Below, piece after piece: positions 24,301 through 29,991 of a stretch of DNA of 64,000 nt. The translations under genes and the position numbers were made by a program. The first letter of the stretch is position 1, and each line of letters opens with the position of its first letter. The notes below the pieces were generated by a model. That model saw nothing but the letters and a program-made list of their open reading frames with translations, did no database searches and was not told the origin of the DNA. The DNA comes from Sphingomonas sp. (GTDB lineage: Bacteria; Pseudomonadota; Alphaproteobacteria; Sphingomonadales; Sphingomonadaceae), in assembly GCA_017418975.1 (NCBI GenBank), contig JAFOMG010000006.1, positions 372,001-436,000 of the forward strand, given 5' to 3'.

Positions 24301-26671
24301 CCTGGGTCAGCGTGCCGTTCGGCGCGACCAGCTCCACCCGACCGACGCCCGCTCGGCCGACATCCCCGTCGACCGTGAAGTCGCCGTTGTTATAGACAGA
24401 GACGTTGGTGCCGATCAGCCGATGATAGGTGTCGACAGCGACCGTGTTGCCATTGCTGCCGATCTGGATGTCGTGAGCGGCCTCGGCGGTCAGCGAACTG
24501 GCGGTGAGGCCGGGGCCCACGACGACATCGCCACTCTCGCCATACAGGCTGACATTGCCGAGCGCGCCGTGGAGGTAGAGTTTCATCGCGTCGCCGCGAA
24601 TCCGCACATTGCTGCCGGTGCCGCTGGTGACGTCCGAAACAAGGCTCTGGTCGCCCAGATGGTTGCCCGTCTGGTTCAGGTCGATCCCGGTGACGGCGTT
24701 GAGGGTGAAGCTGGTGCCCAGGCTGATCGTGCCGCTGGTCTGCCGGATCGCGCCGCCCCGCGAAGTGAGCGACAGCGCGTTGCCCGCATGGATAACGCCG
24801 CCGAGAACGAGATTACCGTCCATTGCGAGCGTGATGTTGCCGCCCGCGCTCAGATCCCCGAACTCGGTGTAGCCGCCATCGGAGCTGAGGTTGATCGCGC
24901 CGCCCGCGGTCACGAACAGCCCGCCGGAGTTCAGTGCGTTCGTGCCCGAAGAAGTCGCATCGCCCCCGACGGTGAACCGCGCGACCGAGAAGGTGTTCAC
25001 CTTGAAGTCGAGATTGCCCGTCGCGTTGACCGTGATGCGCTCGCCATCGGCGGAATTGGCGATGAGGCTGGTGAAGCTGTTGGCCTTGGCGAGATCGATC
25101 TCACCAAGGGCGTTGGCGACCACGCTGCCGACCAGCCCGGCGCCGCCCGTCTGGCGGATCGCGCCGTTCGCGGCGTTGAGGATGACTTTATAGCCGAGGT
25201 CGTTCGCGCTGCCGCTCAGGTTCAGCGTCAGGTCGCCGGTGCTGTTGACCGTGAGATCATTGGTGATCGCATAGACATATTCGAGCGTGGCGGCGCTATC
25301 GAGGTTGTAGGCGCCGCCGCCGGACAGCATGGCGCTGCCGGCCCGGATGAGGCCGCTGCCGCTGGCCTGGCCGATGTTCAGGTTGGCGCGACCGGACGAG
25401 ACGATGTCGCCGGCGATCTCCGTGCTGCCGAGGCCGTTGTAGAAGGTGATGTCGCCGCCGGCGGTGATGCCGTTGATCTTGGCGATCTGGTTGGAGCCGC
25501 CGAACTGCATCGAACCGCCGGACCGGGCCGTGAAGGTGCCGGTGGTGATCGCGCCGATATTGCTCCAGAGCACCCCCTCGGCGGCAAGGTCGACCGTGCC
25601 CCCGGCGGCGTTCATGTTGGTGCCGACCGTGATCGAGCCGCTGGACAGCATCGAGATCGCCGGCGCGGTGAAATCCATGAAGTTGCCGCTGGCGATATCC
25701 GCGCCGCCATTGCCCGCGACGGCGGCCGCATCCGCCGCGCCGTTCACGATATTGTGCCCGGTGGTGAGGACGATCGCGCCGGTCTCGTCGAGCGCCGCGG
25801 TCGTCGCGGTCAGGTTGCCCGTGAGCAGCAGGCTCGACATGACGCCGGTCTTGGAGACGAGCGCGGCGAACACCCGGTTGCCGCTCGTGGCGCCGCCGAG
25901 CTTGAGCGCATTGGCATCGCCGGTGCCATCGGCCCCGCTGGCCACCTCGAAGCTGAGCAGGTCGAGATCGTCCGCGCCGGTCTGGCGGAAGCTGATCTGG
26001 TATTTGGCCGCCGCGCCATAGAGCACGTTGCCGCCGTCCTGCGCCGAGATGCTCGACCCCGCCTCGGTGGTGATCACCGGCGCCACCAGCGCGATCGCGC
26101 CGCCATGGCTGGTGATCTGGGCGCCGTTCTGCACGGTGATGCCGGTGCCGCTCGCCGCGCCGGTGAAGCCGAAGCTGGTCGCGGTATCGTCCAGAAAGCC
26201 GCCTGGGCTCGAATCGGTCGCGCGGTCCACCGCCGCGGTGGTGACGAGCAGGCCGCCGGTGCTGATCCGGGCATTGGCCCCGATCACCACGCCATTGGCG
26301 TTGTAGATCCAGATATTGCCGCCGGCCGCCCCGCCGGCGCCGATCGTGCCGTTGAGGTTGCCGTTGATCGTGCTCGAAGTCGCGCTGTTGACGCGGTTGA
26401 GCACGATGTCGCTGCGATTGGCGAAGACGAAATTGGCGGTGTCGCCGCTGTTTATGTCGAACCGGCTCCAGTCGATCACCGTGCGCGAGCCGTTCAGCGT
26501 CACATTGGTGGTGTTGGCGTTCGGCTGGTCGATCACGGGGGCGCCGCCATTGCCGGTCGCGCCGGTCTGGACGAGCTGCGCGTGCGCGGGCGCCGCCCAG
26601 AGCGCGGCGAGCGCGAGCGCGCCGAAGGCCGAGGTGGTGAAGAGGCGGCTGCGGCGGCGGGGGGCGGACAT
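6335..26671 (-). CDS. Giant two-partner secretion exoprotein (FHA-like adhesin, YDG/MBG repeats)
   Basis: Predicted 6778-residue secreted protein. MSAPRRR then a hydrophobic stretch ending AAPAHAQ is a signal peptide. The next 250 or so residues form the TPS (haemagglutination activity) domain that engages the outer-membrane partner. It includes DWSRFDINSGDTANF, LNRVNS and the variant NANGVVIGANARI, where the family usually has NPNG. Thousands of residues of beta-helix repeats (GNVTLTSDTGAI-type) follow. Near the C-terminus come an MBG-like unit, six YDG repeats and a final MBG domain, ending in an acidic-basic tail. No toxin or protease domain is visible. The start at 26671 is set by GAGGG, which overlaps the transporter stop and has ideal 8-base spacing; the ATG at 26677 would be only 2 bases away. 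It lies 11 bp after its transporter gene. Probably an adhesin or biofilm protein. Confidence 0.93.
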   Translation of the reverse strand: MSAPRRRSRLFTTSAFGALALAALWAAPAHAQLVQTGATGNGGAPVIDQPNANTTNVTLNGSRTVIDWSRFDINSGDTANFVFANRSDIVLNRVNSATSSTINGNLNGTIGAGGAAGGNIWIYNANGVVIGANARISTGGLLVTTAAVDRATDSSPGGFLDDTATSFGFTGAASGTGITVQNGAQITSHGGAIALVAPVITTEAGSSISAQDGGNVLYGAAAKYQISFRQTGADDLDLLSFEVASGADGTGDANALKLGGATSGNRVFAALVSKTGVMSSLLLTGNLTATTAALDETGAIVLTTGHNIVNGAADAAAVAGNGGADIASGNFMDFTAPAISMLSSGSITVGTNMNAAGGTVDLAAEGVLWSNIGAITTGTFTARSGGSMQFGGSNQIAKINGITAGGDITFYNGLGSTEIAGDIVSSGRANLNIGQASGSGLIRAGSAMLSGGGAYNLDSAATLEYVYAITNDLTVNSTGDLTLNLSGSANDLGYKVILNAANGAIRQTGGAGLVGSVVANALGEIDLAKANSFTSLIANSADGERITVNATGNLDFKVNTFSVARFTVGGDATSSGTNALNSGGLFVTAGGAINLSSDGGYTEFGDLSAGGNITLAMDGNLVLGGVIHAGNALSLTSRGGAIRQTSGTISLGTSFTLNAVTGIDLNQTGNHLGDQSLVSDVTSGTGSNVRIRGDAMKLYLHGALGNVSLYGESGDVVVGPGLTASSLTAEAAHDIQIGSNGNTVAVDTYHRLIGTNVSVYNNGDFTVDGDVGRAGVGRVELVAPNGTLTQAAGTIFGSDISLRATYAIKQDSGASVQASNGVFGAIAGTDLLLTGANQLGDFPYFSWGTNADITIRSVGNLYFDTSNFDMWLVPVHALKLISDEGSVGAYGFTADTLNVQAHGDITLDDATYAVNKVGSVTGLTSATGNISLREADGFDINGDISAAAGNITLRSDGAIETYSGALSLGGTLAVTAGGGASLTGAGAIKLGAVSTSGGNNFYLGNDGDIDLTGAINTGTGTLILSTTNGAITSNGGTISAWATNAYAAGAITLVGSGFANFWASSTGGGDIHLSSDNDLGFAATTTGALTVETSGQAYNTGDLGAHSVSITAGTGIGLINTGFTVDVGGFSHLSTDDGLISVDIDGDIKLAGDVTAGGAGNTVSLTSRGSILQNSGTITGDIIKLNGASAITQASGAALHGGALSLTSSGNVTLGQANDFTSIADLSIGGDLTLRNLGSIDLDPTTGGGATLGGALTVTSDTGDISAGNILTTSKLTATALNGSILIGGGSHLIGSLGTLTAAGDIQIGTDVPGFTLTGDITATTVNLLAMNGGITQNAGTKITAGTLYVAANNNITLDQANAVTTVGSLIANLFTSGHNITFRNDGGIILDSRIDATGGTLTLTSNTGGITQNNGAGIYVRANQLILNAAGYTALGSTNNNVTTIGGITNLGWSTLYQDADGFDVAGNLTAGAGSIILRAGNNGAITQSAGIISADAFGAQAGTVTFTRANQFAKLLQTQGSTSVTINTVGDLAIIQGLTGDTISLTSGGAITQQSGTSYVNAYNTLNLSAVTGIDLSGGAFGANNIINIGTLINTTSGGIRIATNNGGYGTTLAGNISAAGQTVTISDELGALNQTGGVITADTLNLSATAGVNATRANAVTNLGTLSAGGASAFTNAGSFNISQSINAAGNSLALTSTSGAITQNAGTTLTADTMALTAGTTISQGTGAALHATSLSLTSGGTTTLGEANDFITLTDLAVGGDLTLRNLGNIDLSPILGGTGGYRTGGALTLISDTGSILATNAGIATSRLTASAAGSISLAGTIASLGTITAGQSILLTTYNGNMVLTGNVTGQSVSLYGNSGLNQTGGIIDADRLNVITTGNISLTGANQIDVVGRLDTDQYDSGTGHDITLRNVGAIVLDYQIEAPGGTVTLTSDTGGISQTSFSNLFEAGTLKASAAGDIVLDQAGNDIDHLGAIRSTGGNVTIVDSNAFDLTGQVRAAGALTLTSGGAITTNGGLVIAGSLLNVSATNANLVAGGNIQLGTVTTNGNFAIDTDGNLTVAGLLNTNGGDATLKANFGTIGRGASGSISANSVAATARDSITLDSTGNAIIWASSSNGGDINLTGNANIFFKIDTTGDLTVDAGGAAGNNDSVIARSVGINAAGGIYLNDQTVAINVGSYRYLTSSAGAIDIENKGDIKLDGNVTANAPGQYIRLYSSQNSILQNSGTISGDNVQLQAVGNITQSSGAKVVANTLALTGIDVSLGGANEIGALDAYSISRDFTLRTVGTLDLGGAGNQVANNGNLTLTSDTGNITGVYVETNKLTATATNGSIVFTYGNNKIRGLGDLTAKSTSGTDINIYTATALGLSGNISGGGVQIYAGGGAITQGAGGITADRLAIGAGTSLLIGGANNFGTLTDMGHGVGADVTIRNQGNLLLPSNGTAIGTLNLTSDTGTISQTSALTANTLIAHAATGIGFNSSSNNFTTLAGLTTDVGDIRIRDTGGLAIEGDITAPGTVFLSTTGNITTGTTTVGVVTTPHGKVDADKLSVVAINATIYAAGDIKLDGIGVNSGFTLVADNNIDLTGTFTAIATSLIATTGAIAQSGGTVNVTTGAMAAASNITLGGDNRFTNFIGTSTGGGTITLNNGGSGGIVVGLNTTGNAVVTAGGNLASSGINVDGLSMTAGHIDLTNSVDVNSFSKLVATYGDVLVSNAGSFTVAGDVSASKVGLRSVNLLANGGGISQTAGTISANDVTLRGSGDIVQSGTGRIDANASILTGANLDLMGSNSFGAATPTVVRAGGTVRLNGDALYLQFMNPAGDVTLSAAGDITVNNFGLQASSLTANAGGQLSATSSSNQVATVHGLSGTSIDFASTGFTLDGNVTATNGATLTATSGGIAQTAGTISAASATLSAAGGSVVQSGNAKIVAPSLSVTAGGDLILGGANDFTGASSSFAYGDGSNVTLRNLGSIDFAGIPGYAINALSLTSDTGAISQGGPIAANSLFAKAATGIAFGHAGNAIGTIAGLTNSTSGGILFSTFTNLDLAGNISAAGQEVLLVSIGHAMTQSGGGIVAGTLRATASTGLSLTSATNNVANIAGLTNAASGGIAYTDADSFDITGDINALNGQSLSLTTIAANANVRQNGGLITSGAINLSGGQSFSLRGSGGIWNSIAGVGNVNTAAQIYTSGNVALTGTISSPYFELWSQGGNITQSAGQILYAPGNFLDLRASGISLTSATNQLGSVDALIAYNGGGITVVSDGNTRFGAVEGGTASLTVTNGSIGNLGDYVNVDTLNAAASGTINLGGRIGTLGNVTAGGDASFRSSSSLSVNGTINLGTGRLSLGTGGTLSQLGGAITAGGLDVTAAGAITMNANNDVGTIYGLATQNGGISYSSNSGFALGGDITAGGGNAVSLNANLGSINQNAGIITAARLDASAGNQIVLTRANQVGQLGDLTAGNAVSFTVRDDLTLLGTISGSSVTLSSTDGAISQAGGAIITASLSAYASTGLDLFRANNVTALGGLSTTSGNLRFRNSGDIALTNMTVGGNLTLVSDSGAIRQNVGTILTVGDTATLTADGGIRLDGNANAVTRFGAVRNLGSSGDITLANAGDLILTDDVGAFGQQLALYSNSGAILQQGGTLTGDNLIAHADGAITLGAANNTNPFGSIELVSTTGDIRFRSANSIRLGTVSTPGLLSLTSDTGGINQIAAISAGALTVTSLGGDILLGQANAIGTVNDVTTNGRFTLNASGNLTLDGEISAPGLVRLIAAGNLTQTGTGVIRSSELQATSGTGATNGISLLNRNDVALATLNSNGKDLRFRNTGDFALGNISAAGHIVEMISDGGAVTQQAGTSIVAGIFSATGTNVVLDNSGNQISRIGLISTGSNLNLRNGTALQIDAIDAGSHNVTINNGDNLTGGNITAGTLTLNLAGGYVDLTTANHVASLGGFSGGQLSFTNAGSFTISGAIQNGMYQSFLTSQSGSISMAGGAVNSGGITAQAATGISLTGNMSYVYGATATTGDVSILSTLLDIQGDISGDTVTLGGTANGGYVRQTSGSITANKLIATGYAFVDLNGATNHIASLGALSSPNGYVKIASLDAVTLTADVDADDTFTLNAGGAVRQTGGRINTGWLRVSAAGDIDLGAANQIDAGSDVILAGDDVTFVNTGTFTIAGITAANGGAIDVRSINGNIWQSGAMTGGSITASAHGSLSLDKANAIGTVGALSAGTELTYNGAAAYDLTGAITAGTSVTLNGAAGINQTGGTITGQTLSVDADSADLQQANVVGRLGTVTTSGDFLFRNVGDVALWGTVHAGSTLGLYSDTGSVTNPGGLFTANILDVTAAGSVELLGGSFNYIDSLTSQNGDITLTTSSNIFNAGRIAAGNGTVDLTVGRITANSVKANLLNIDATGGDIELTGDNVIAHLGNLSGVNISLAVGTTDITGWLNGTGSVAFVRSALATDFALTMASGGVITTPMISLSNTGTAGTATLNNISGAGPLELNFNFNGNATVSATGSAVTLNNATVDGNLFVRGTSVTDSGAGADISGTLGATALAGNISLLFGTDRVGQFGNLSAGSGTVSISAANVSLTGNVIAAGAFSVAATNGSVTQSAGSLISAASITGSATGDMLLGGSNTIGRINALSAGGDLTFKTSGALDIAGALTAGTSSTMTLIAGGDINVAGADPITGGTLNVSTPGHWANFYNTPMSPRTIRFSALGDVSASNFQLYNDGAIDLAGDIVVTMGAVIDATGQITQSAGALTVDLLALYGYGVAANRQNQVQRLQGAANSGTAFSFTNAQDLRLIGNLGSGDVTLNIDGNLTANAGIYASGNILITASGGYARELWGNKVTFNGGANDLSIGAITTSDDVSVTGTGNVTVGSLSLYSNNDAGGDGFKALISGSNVTLGAATGSITSANVVDYGVGATPGLVKIQATGNATLGVDAMYNTAVAISAAGDVDARSLGRLLLGTVAGANVTLVANADVQASSIATPGTYSVSGGDIGLGALTFASGNPLDVVPLDAFVTDTQGDLALPGAFGARRNLTITAAGNITGGQVDVGTGTLSITGTGIALGRASSSFGDVELNAGIGTVDIGTVYVAGDYRLSGGALLNGALAPGGARAGIWTLTSLGAVDMGGRTLEYGGDISFLVSGLLGNGTIRSLSGSVTGSAIAIQARELLGATGVDVSTTAGNFEAFHVDGGTGDARVASAGTLNLTGSIEAGGDVHLSTTGGGGITAGYASAGGNITLYAQGGDAILRQAKLTGTAGDLMVQSTTGDAILGANDYSGIGNDIYFERASGSTGTAKVLGDTGAYVNLDHSGALTQVMGASAAVNVLDGDLSIGELKAGTGNASAYLEDGALTVNMALGDRVDLKARNGDLILGGGSITANDLYLTGGNLVDTTAVSILTADRYLEVNGGEVRAASLGSGGDVVVNSFTGAITIDELNAARDASVISAGNLAINRVSLAGGGQFAGGGSATVRSLTAVDGFALVAQGNVTLGADTVAAIDVANSVVTGGTLGGCGCGTGGGTVASLGGDVTINLFGLTGVFDTIQSDGNSSVTIQSGNLGINFLQGHDVTLNAGTGTIELNLAPVVAHDYTLTAGHFAGNSFASLGTLGGSLSITDTAGDFDFGSTDFAAAGSVSIRAAQGQLHVRNVQAGNAISLAAGGDLTLAGAALTGTGANAFSLSAGGNLTFGAADAASITSGNAFSNAGTLLAGKSLDADGQLAINLYRADALGAVDGGTVEARVLTGNLAMGDINAVGAIAIAGPSGTLTLGDVTTSAGHINIAGQGDVTTGDISGRFVVNLGASTGSLRFGNLAGGDVALAVAGGITGASVSASTLGVVAVNGGVDLDQGGSGSHVASLGMVTVNNGGFKLRNLQDLGLDGVVEVHGTLDLQVAGALTQNNYYIIADRLQGGATGAALLTGGNSIAELGQFASNGLKLTSNIGLTIDGIVQGNGGAVTIASHGGMTISANGRILSSAGGDAITLASDGLFTNARGADALAASAGRWLIYTQTGGNFGHSDPNNNFGGLAGTSYYGDFYDFGAGTFATAPNAGNRFVYGYRPLLTVTPDSFHVTYNGAVPVLTATITGLVNGDSAGGAWSGAAALSGAGRNAGTYAVYAALGTLASEMNYAFAFGAGTVVVDPRVISAILTADNRVYDGTTNATGSLTLTGLVSGDQVAASGVLAFDSKNAGTRTATASGITLSGTDAANYVIASTSTTALADIIARTITATLTANGRTYDGTTSATGTLALNGLIGNDQVAASGVLAFDSKNAGTRTVTASGITLSGADAGNYVVSGSATALADILAKAITATLTANGRTYDGTTNATGSLALNGLVSGDQVSANGSYAFDNKNAGTGHTVTASGIALSGADAGNYTVGTTATALADIIARTITATLTANDRTYDGTTSATGTLGLNGVIAGDAVSVNSTGMAFDSKNAGTRTVTASGISLSGADAGNYVVAATATDLADILARAITATLTANGRVYDGTTAATGTLGLSGVVLGDQVGVTASGIAFDSKNAGNRTATASGLALNGADAANYTISGTATGTATIAQRAITATATADSRAYDGTTGTTGRIALTGVISGDTVTGTATYRFADANAGTGRAVQVSGLALTGADAGNYAVSLSGAPVIADITRRAVSVTAQDATKLFGQPDPVFGYTVSAGSLVNGDGFTGALARIAGEQVGSYAIGQGTLALSANYLLTVIPGTLVISFTQSGADASDALRMLRLGVGGGFSLNQNPSRNLEGDGEREGAGDGDK
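6705..8201 (-). repeat. Six tandem YDG-domain repeats in the exoprotein gene (about 249 bp each)
   Basis: Six consecutive units of 82-84 codons each carry R/K-x-I-T-A-T-L-T-A-(N/D)-x-R-x-YDGTT, then FDSKNAGTR and LSGADAGNY. Units 1-5 are close to each other at DNA level (for example the YDGTT-to-start-of-unit stretch recurs almost unchanged), and unit 6 is more diverged. In adhesins such repeats extend the stalk. The DNA identity makes copy number prone to change by recombination. Confidence 0.9.
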
Positions 26672-26682
26672 GAGCATATCCC

Positions 26683-28395
26683 TCAGAAGATCGAGGCGGA
26701 GAGGCTGACGAGGATGCGGTCGGCGGGCTTGGGCGCCTTGGGCGCGACCCGGTCGAACGGATGCGCCCAGGCGAGATCGAGCGAGAACCACGGGCCGATC
26801 TGCGCGCGGACGCCATAACCGGCCGATCGCAGCGTCACCTGGTCGGCGCCCGGGCCGATATTGGTGAGCCGCACCGCATCGAGGAACGCATAGGGCCGGA
26901 AGGCCGAGCGCTTGGCGAAGGCGAAGGGCGCGGTGCTGATCTCGAGGGTCGAGCCCAGCGCCCGATCGCCCGAGGCAGCCGAGGGATCATAGCCCCGGCC
27001 GATCGAGAGGTTGCCGGCGGCGAACTCCTCGTACGAGAGCAGCGGCGTGTCGGTATATTGCCAGCTGGCGGAGACGCTGGCGGTCACCGGACCGATGACG
27101 CGACCGCCGACCGAGAGATCGGCGCGGACCACCGTCGCATCCGGACGCCCGCCGAAGCGCGAGGCGACCCGGTTGCCATAGGGCGTGGCGCCGAGCCCGT
27201 TGATGCCCTTGCGCAGCTCGAGCGAGCCGGTGGCCGCCACCGAGTGCGAGGCCAGCTCGCGCGGCGCGAGATGGCCGTCGAGCCGGGCGAAGAGCACCCG
27301 CAGCTTGTCCTCGGTCAGCGTGGCGACGCCGCCGCCGAACTCGACCTTCTGGTCGATCCATTCCAGCCCGCCCGAGAGGTTCAGATTGTAGCGGCGGTGG
27401 CGCAGCAGCGGATAGGTGAGCCGGGCATTGCCGGCGAAGCTGTTGCCGAGCAGATCGAGCGGCTTGAGCGCGGCGCCTGGCCGGGTCCGCGCGAACGAGC
27501 CCGACAGGTCGACCTGAAGGCCCTCCCCGCCCAGCTTGACGCTCTCGGTCAGCTGGATGACCCGCTGCTCGGGGCTGGAGATCGTGCCATAGCCGACGAT
27601 GGTGGTGCGCTCGCCGAAGGGCGTGAAGCTGTTATAATCGACGCGCGCGGTGGCCAGGTCGCGGCCGATCGAGTCCGAACCATAGTCGTTCACCGCGAAG
27701 GTGGCGGTGACCGGCGTGCGCGAGACGGCGATGTCGAGATCGACTGCGCCGTTGCCGCCCGGCGACTGCCTGAGCGAGGCCTGGACGATCACGCCCGGAA
27801 CGTCCGAAGCGAGCAGCAGATAGCGCTGCGCCACGTTGAGATCGAAGGGGGTCATCCCCTTCAGCTTGTCGAGATAGCGCTCGACCTGGCGCTGCCCCGG
27901 GCCGACATCGCCGTGATAGCTCACCGACGCGACATGCGCCTCGGTGACCGAAAGGATCAGCTTGCCGTCGGCGATGCGCTGCTGGGGGATATCCACCGCC
28001 GCCAGCACGCCGCGGCGCAGATAGAGAGCCGCCACCCGGTCGCGGATCGTGCAGATCGTGGCGATGGGCACTTCCCTGCCGAGCAGGTCGGCATAGGCGA
28101 AGCGGAGCTTGTCCTCGCCCAGCGCGAGGGCGCCGTTGTTGCCCTGGAACGCGACGTCGGTCAGCGTGACCTTCAGGTCGCTGCCGGCGAAGGGGCATGG
28201 CCCCGCTTCCATGTCGCGGAACAGCTCGCCGCGCGGCGCGGCGGGGATCGGCGTCTGCTGGGCGGGATTGAGCTGCTGGCGGTTGGGCAGCACCTGCGCG
28301 GCCGCGGGCAAGGCCAGCGTGGTGCCCCCGAGGAGCAGGAACATGGCAAGCGTCTTCCGCCCGCTCGGGAGATGCTGCACGGCAACCTTCGGCAT
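26683..28395 (-). CDS. TPS outer-membrane transporter (FhaC/ShlB/HecB family)
   Basis: A 570-residue outer-membrane beta-barrel that exports the adjacent giant exoprotein. MPKVAVQH to LALPAAAQ is a signal peptide. A proline/glutamine linker (NRQQLNPAQQTPIPAAP) is followed by POTRA-type domains (VTLTDVAFQGN, VAALYLRRGVLAAVDIPQQ, ILSVTEAHV). A 16-strand-type barrel ends in the aromatic terminus SLSASIF, the normal signal for barrel assembly. The start at 28395 gives the signal peptide; more in-frame codons upstream run into the promoter. Its stop is 11 bp before the exoprotein start, so the two form one unit. A strong regulated promoter sits at 28477-28523. Confidence 0.93.
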   Translation of the reverse strand: MPKVAVQHLPSGRKTLAMFLLLGGTTLALPAAAQVLPNRQQLNPAQQTPIPAAPRGELFRDMEAGPCPFAGSDLKVTLTDVAFQGNNGALALGEDKLRFAYADLLGREVPIATICTIRDRVAALYLRRGVLAAVDIPQQRIADGKLILSVTEAHVASVSYHGDVGPGQRQVERYLDKLKGMTPFDLNVAQRYLLLASDVPGVIVQASLRQSPGGNGAVDLDIAVSRTPVTATFAVNDYGSDSIGRDLATARVDYNSFTPFGERTTIVGYGTISSPEQRVIQLTESVKLGGEGLQVDLSGSFARTRPGAALKPLDLLGNSFAGNARLTYPLLRHRRYNLNLSGGLEWIDQKVEFGGGVATLTEDKLRVLFARLDGHLAPRELASHSVAATGSLELRKGINGLGATPYGNRVASRFGGRPDATVVRADLSVGGRVIGPVTASVSASWQYTDTPLLSYEEFAAGNLSIGRGYDPSAASGDRALGSTLEISTAPFAFAKRSAFRPYAFLDAVRLTNIGPGADQVTLRSAGYGVRAQIGPWFSLDLAWAHPFDRVAPKAPKPADRILVSLSASIF

Positions 28396-28476
28396 CGCTC
28401 GGCCTTTTTTTGTCTGGAACTGGGAAACCCGGAGGCCGCTTCGCCCCACGACCCGGGCGAGCGATCCTGCCTGCCG

Positions 28477-28523
28477 ATCGTACCGCAGGCGGAATTTTGC
28501 GTCTGTCGCTACTAATAGTGACA
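28477..28523 (-). promoter_or_regulatory. Promoter A of the TPS operon: dyad plus TACGAT -10
   Basis: The dyad TGTCGCTACTAATAGTGACA (28504-28523) matches its own reverse complement at 16 of 20 positions. Reading the minus strand, it is followed by GACGCAAAATT and, 21 bp after the dyad, by TACGAT (28477-28482). With a start site near 28470 the dyad centres at about -43, the usual place for a LuxR/NarL-type activator overlapping a poor -35. The same arrangement, with the same 21-bp spacing, recurs at 29992-30038. The rest of the 366-bp gap (28396-28761) holds only a weak hairpin GGGAGC-gaata-GCTCCC at 28688-28704, possibly ending the upstream gene. Confidence 0.7.
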
Positions 28524-28761
28524 GGCGAATGACGTTGCGAAACCGCGGCATCGCCGCCCCATGTTCCCCCATTCGCCCCTGTCCCACACGCAAGTCACGA
28601 CAGGAAAACACCAGCTTCATCGACACAGGCCCCCAACCGCGATCGTGCGGACACGATCCGGAATGGAGGTGCCTAGGCAGGCGTACCGGGAGCGAATAGC
28701 TCCCATATGGTAGTGGTTTAGGCGCGGTTCATCTTCGCGGGGAAGCCGACCGGTGCGCGCC

Positions 28762-29925
28762 CTACCCGAGTCGGACGGTAGGCACCGACATGGCCAGGCG
28801 CACGAGATCGAGCTGGCGGTGGCAACCGGTCTTGGCCTGGATCGTCTTGAGCCGGGTGCGCGCGGTCGAGAGCTGGATGCCGAGCTTCTCCGCCGCTTCG
28901 TTCAGCGGCACGCCGGCGATCACCGCGTCGGCGAGCTTCTCTTCCGCCGGGGACAAGGCGAAGCGCCGCGCGATCCAGGCGACCGCGCCGGGCGGCGTGT
29001 CGTCCGGGTCGGATATGACCAGCAGCACCTGGCCGGGCAGGCTCGGCAGGCCGAACTCGGCCGCGGTGGCGATGGGCCAAAGCATCGCGTGCAGCGGCAC
29101 CCCGCCGCTGCGGCGCGGCAGCATCACGCCGGAAAGCTCGCCGCTCGCCTCCATCGGCGCGTCCGCGCTGGCGCGGCAGGCGGCGAAGGCCAGGTCGAGC
29201 GCGCGGCTGCACTTGTCGTCGAAGCTGCGCGGCTGGCCGAAGCGATTGAGCATGACGCCCTCGCCGCGCGCGACCAGCGCTTCGGCGCGGCGGTTCATCG
29301 TCATCACCCGGCCCTCGCGATCGAGCACGAGGGCGGCGTGCATCCAGCCGTCGAACACCGCCTGCGCGGCCATCCCCGCCATGCGCGCGTCCATCAGCGT
29401 GCGGCGCAGCTTGAACGCGCGGCCGAAATGCGGGGCGAGCAGCCGGAGCAGCTGCATCTGGTGCTCGCGCCGCGCCGTGTCGTTCCGCCGGTCGGCGAAG
29501 GAGAGCGAGGCCCAGCCGCCCGGCTCGCGCTCGAGCACCATGCCGGTGCCGTGATGGCCGATCCGGTGGACGCGCATGAAGTCGTTGTAATGCTCGGTGC
29601 GGAACAGCTCCTCCTCGCGGATGATCGCCTCGGTCCGCACCGGCTGGCCGATGCCGTTGCGCGGTACGAAATCGACATAGGGGCTGTTGGAGAAATAATG
29701 GGCTGCATAGTCGCGCATCGCGGCGTCGGAATAATTGGCCGTCACCGTCAGCGCGGCCGCAGGGAGATGGCTCTCATGGCTGAACAGCGCGACGGTGATT
29801 TCGGGGTAGATTTCCTCGACGCGATCGACCAGCCGCTGCCACAGGCACGGATCGAGCGCGGCTTCGTAGATACCGCCGACCAGCTCCGCCACCAGCAGGG
29901 GCGTCAGGGGTTCCGGGCTTGGCAT
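28762..29925 (-). CDS. LuxR-type helix-turn-helix regulator
   Basis: A 387-residue regulator with a C-terminal LuxR/GerE DNA-binding domain: FALSPAEEKLADAVIAG, then NEAAEKLGIQLSTARTRLK, then IQAKTGCHRQLDLVRLA. The roughly 310-residue N-terminal part has no receiver domain and no recognisable autoinducer domain. It contains a PAS-like stretch (AALVLDREGRVMTMNRRAEAL, about residues 200-220), so it may sense an unknown signal. ATG at 29925 begins the conserved-looking N-terminus. It precedes the TPS operon on the same strand, has its own matched promoter (29992-30038) and diverges from a two-component system. It is a candidate regulator of the exoprotein. Confidence 0.88.
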   Translation of the reverse strand: MPSPEPLTPLLVAELVGGIYEAALDPCLWQRLVDRVEEIYPEITVALFSHESHLPAAALTVTANYSDAAMRDYAAHYFSNSPYVDFVPRNGIGQPVRTEAIIREEELFRTEHYNDFMRVHRIGHHGTGMVLEREPGGWASLSFADRRNDTARREHQMQLLRLLAPHFGRAFKLRRTLMDARMAGMAAQAVFDGWMHAALVLDREGRVMTMNRRAEALVARGEGVMLNRFGQPRSFDDKCSRALDLAFAACRASADAPMEASGELSGVMLPRRSGGVPLHAMLWPIATAAEFGLPSLPGQVLLVISDPDDTPPGAVAWIARRFALSPAEEKLADAVIAGVPLNEAAEKLGIQLSTARTRLKTIQAKTGCHRQLDLVRLAMSVPTVRLG

Positions 29926-29991
29926 GACGCGACTCTCGTTTGTGCCCGACCTGGGAAATGTCACATTAACCGGGGCAGGGCTCCGGAACAA

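Noticed and set aside
24422..28515. Long plus-strand open frames opposite the TPS transporter and the exoprotein start
   Set aside because: They lie wholly opposite well-supported genes, and one ends inside the dyad promoter. Their shared C-terminal CVCRY ending comes from the shared promoter element and is not a protein motif.
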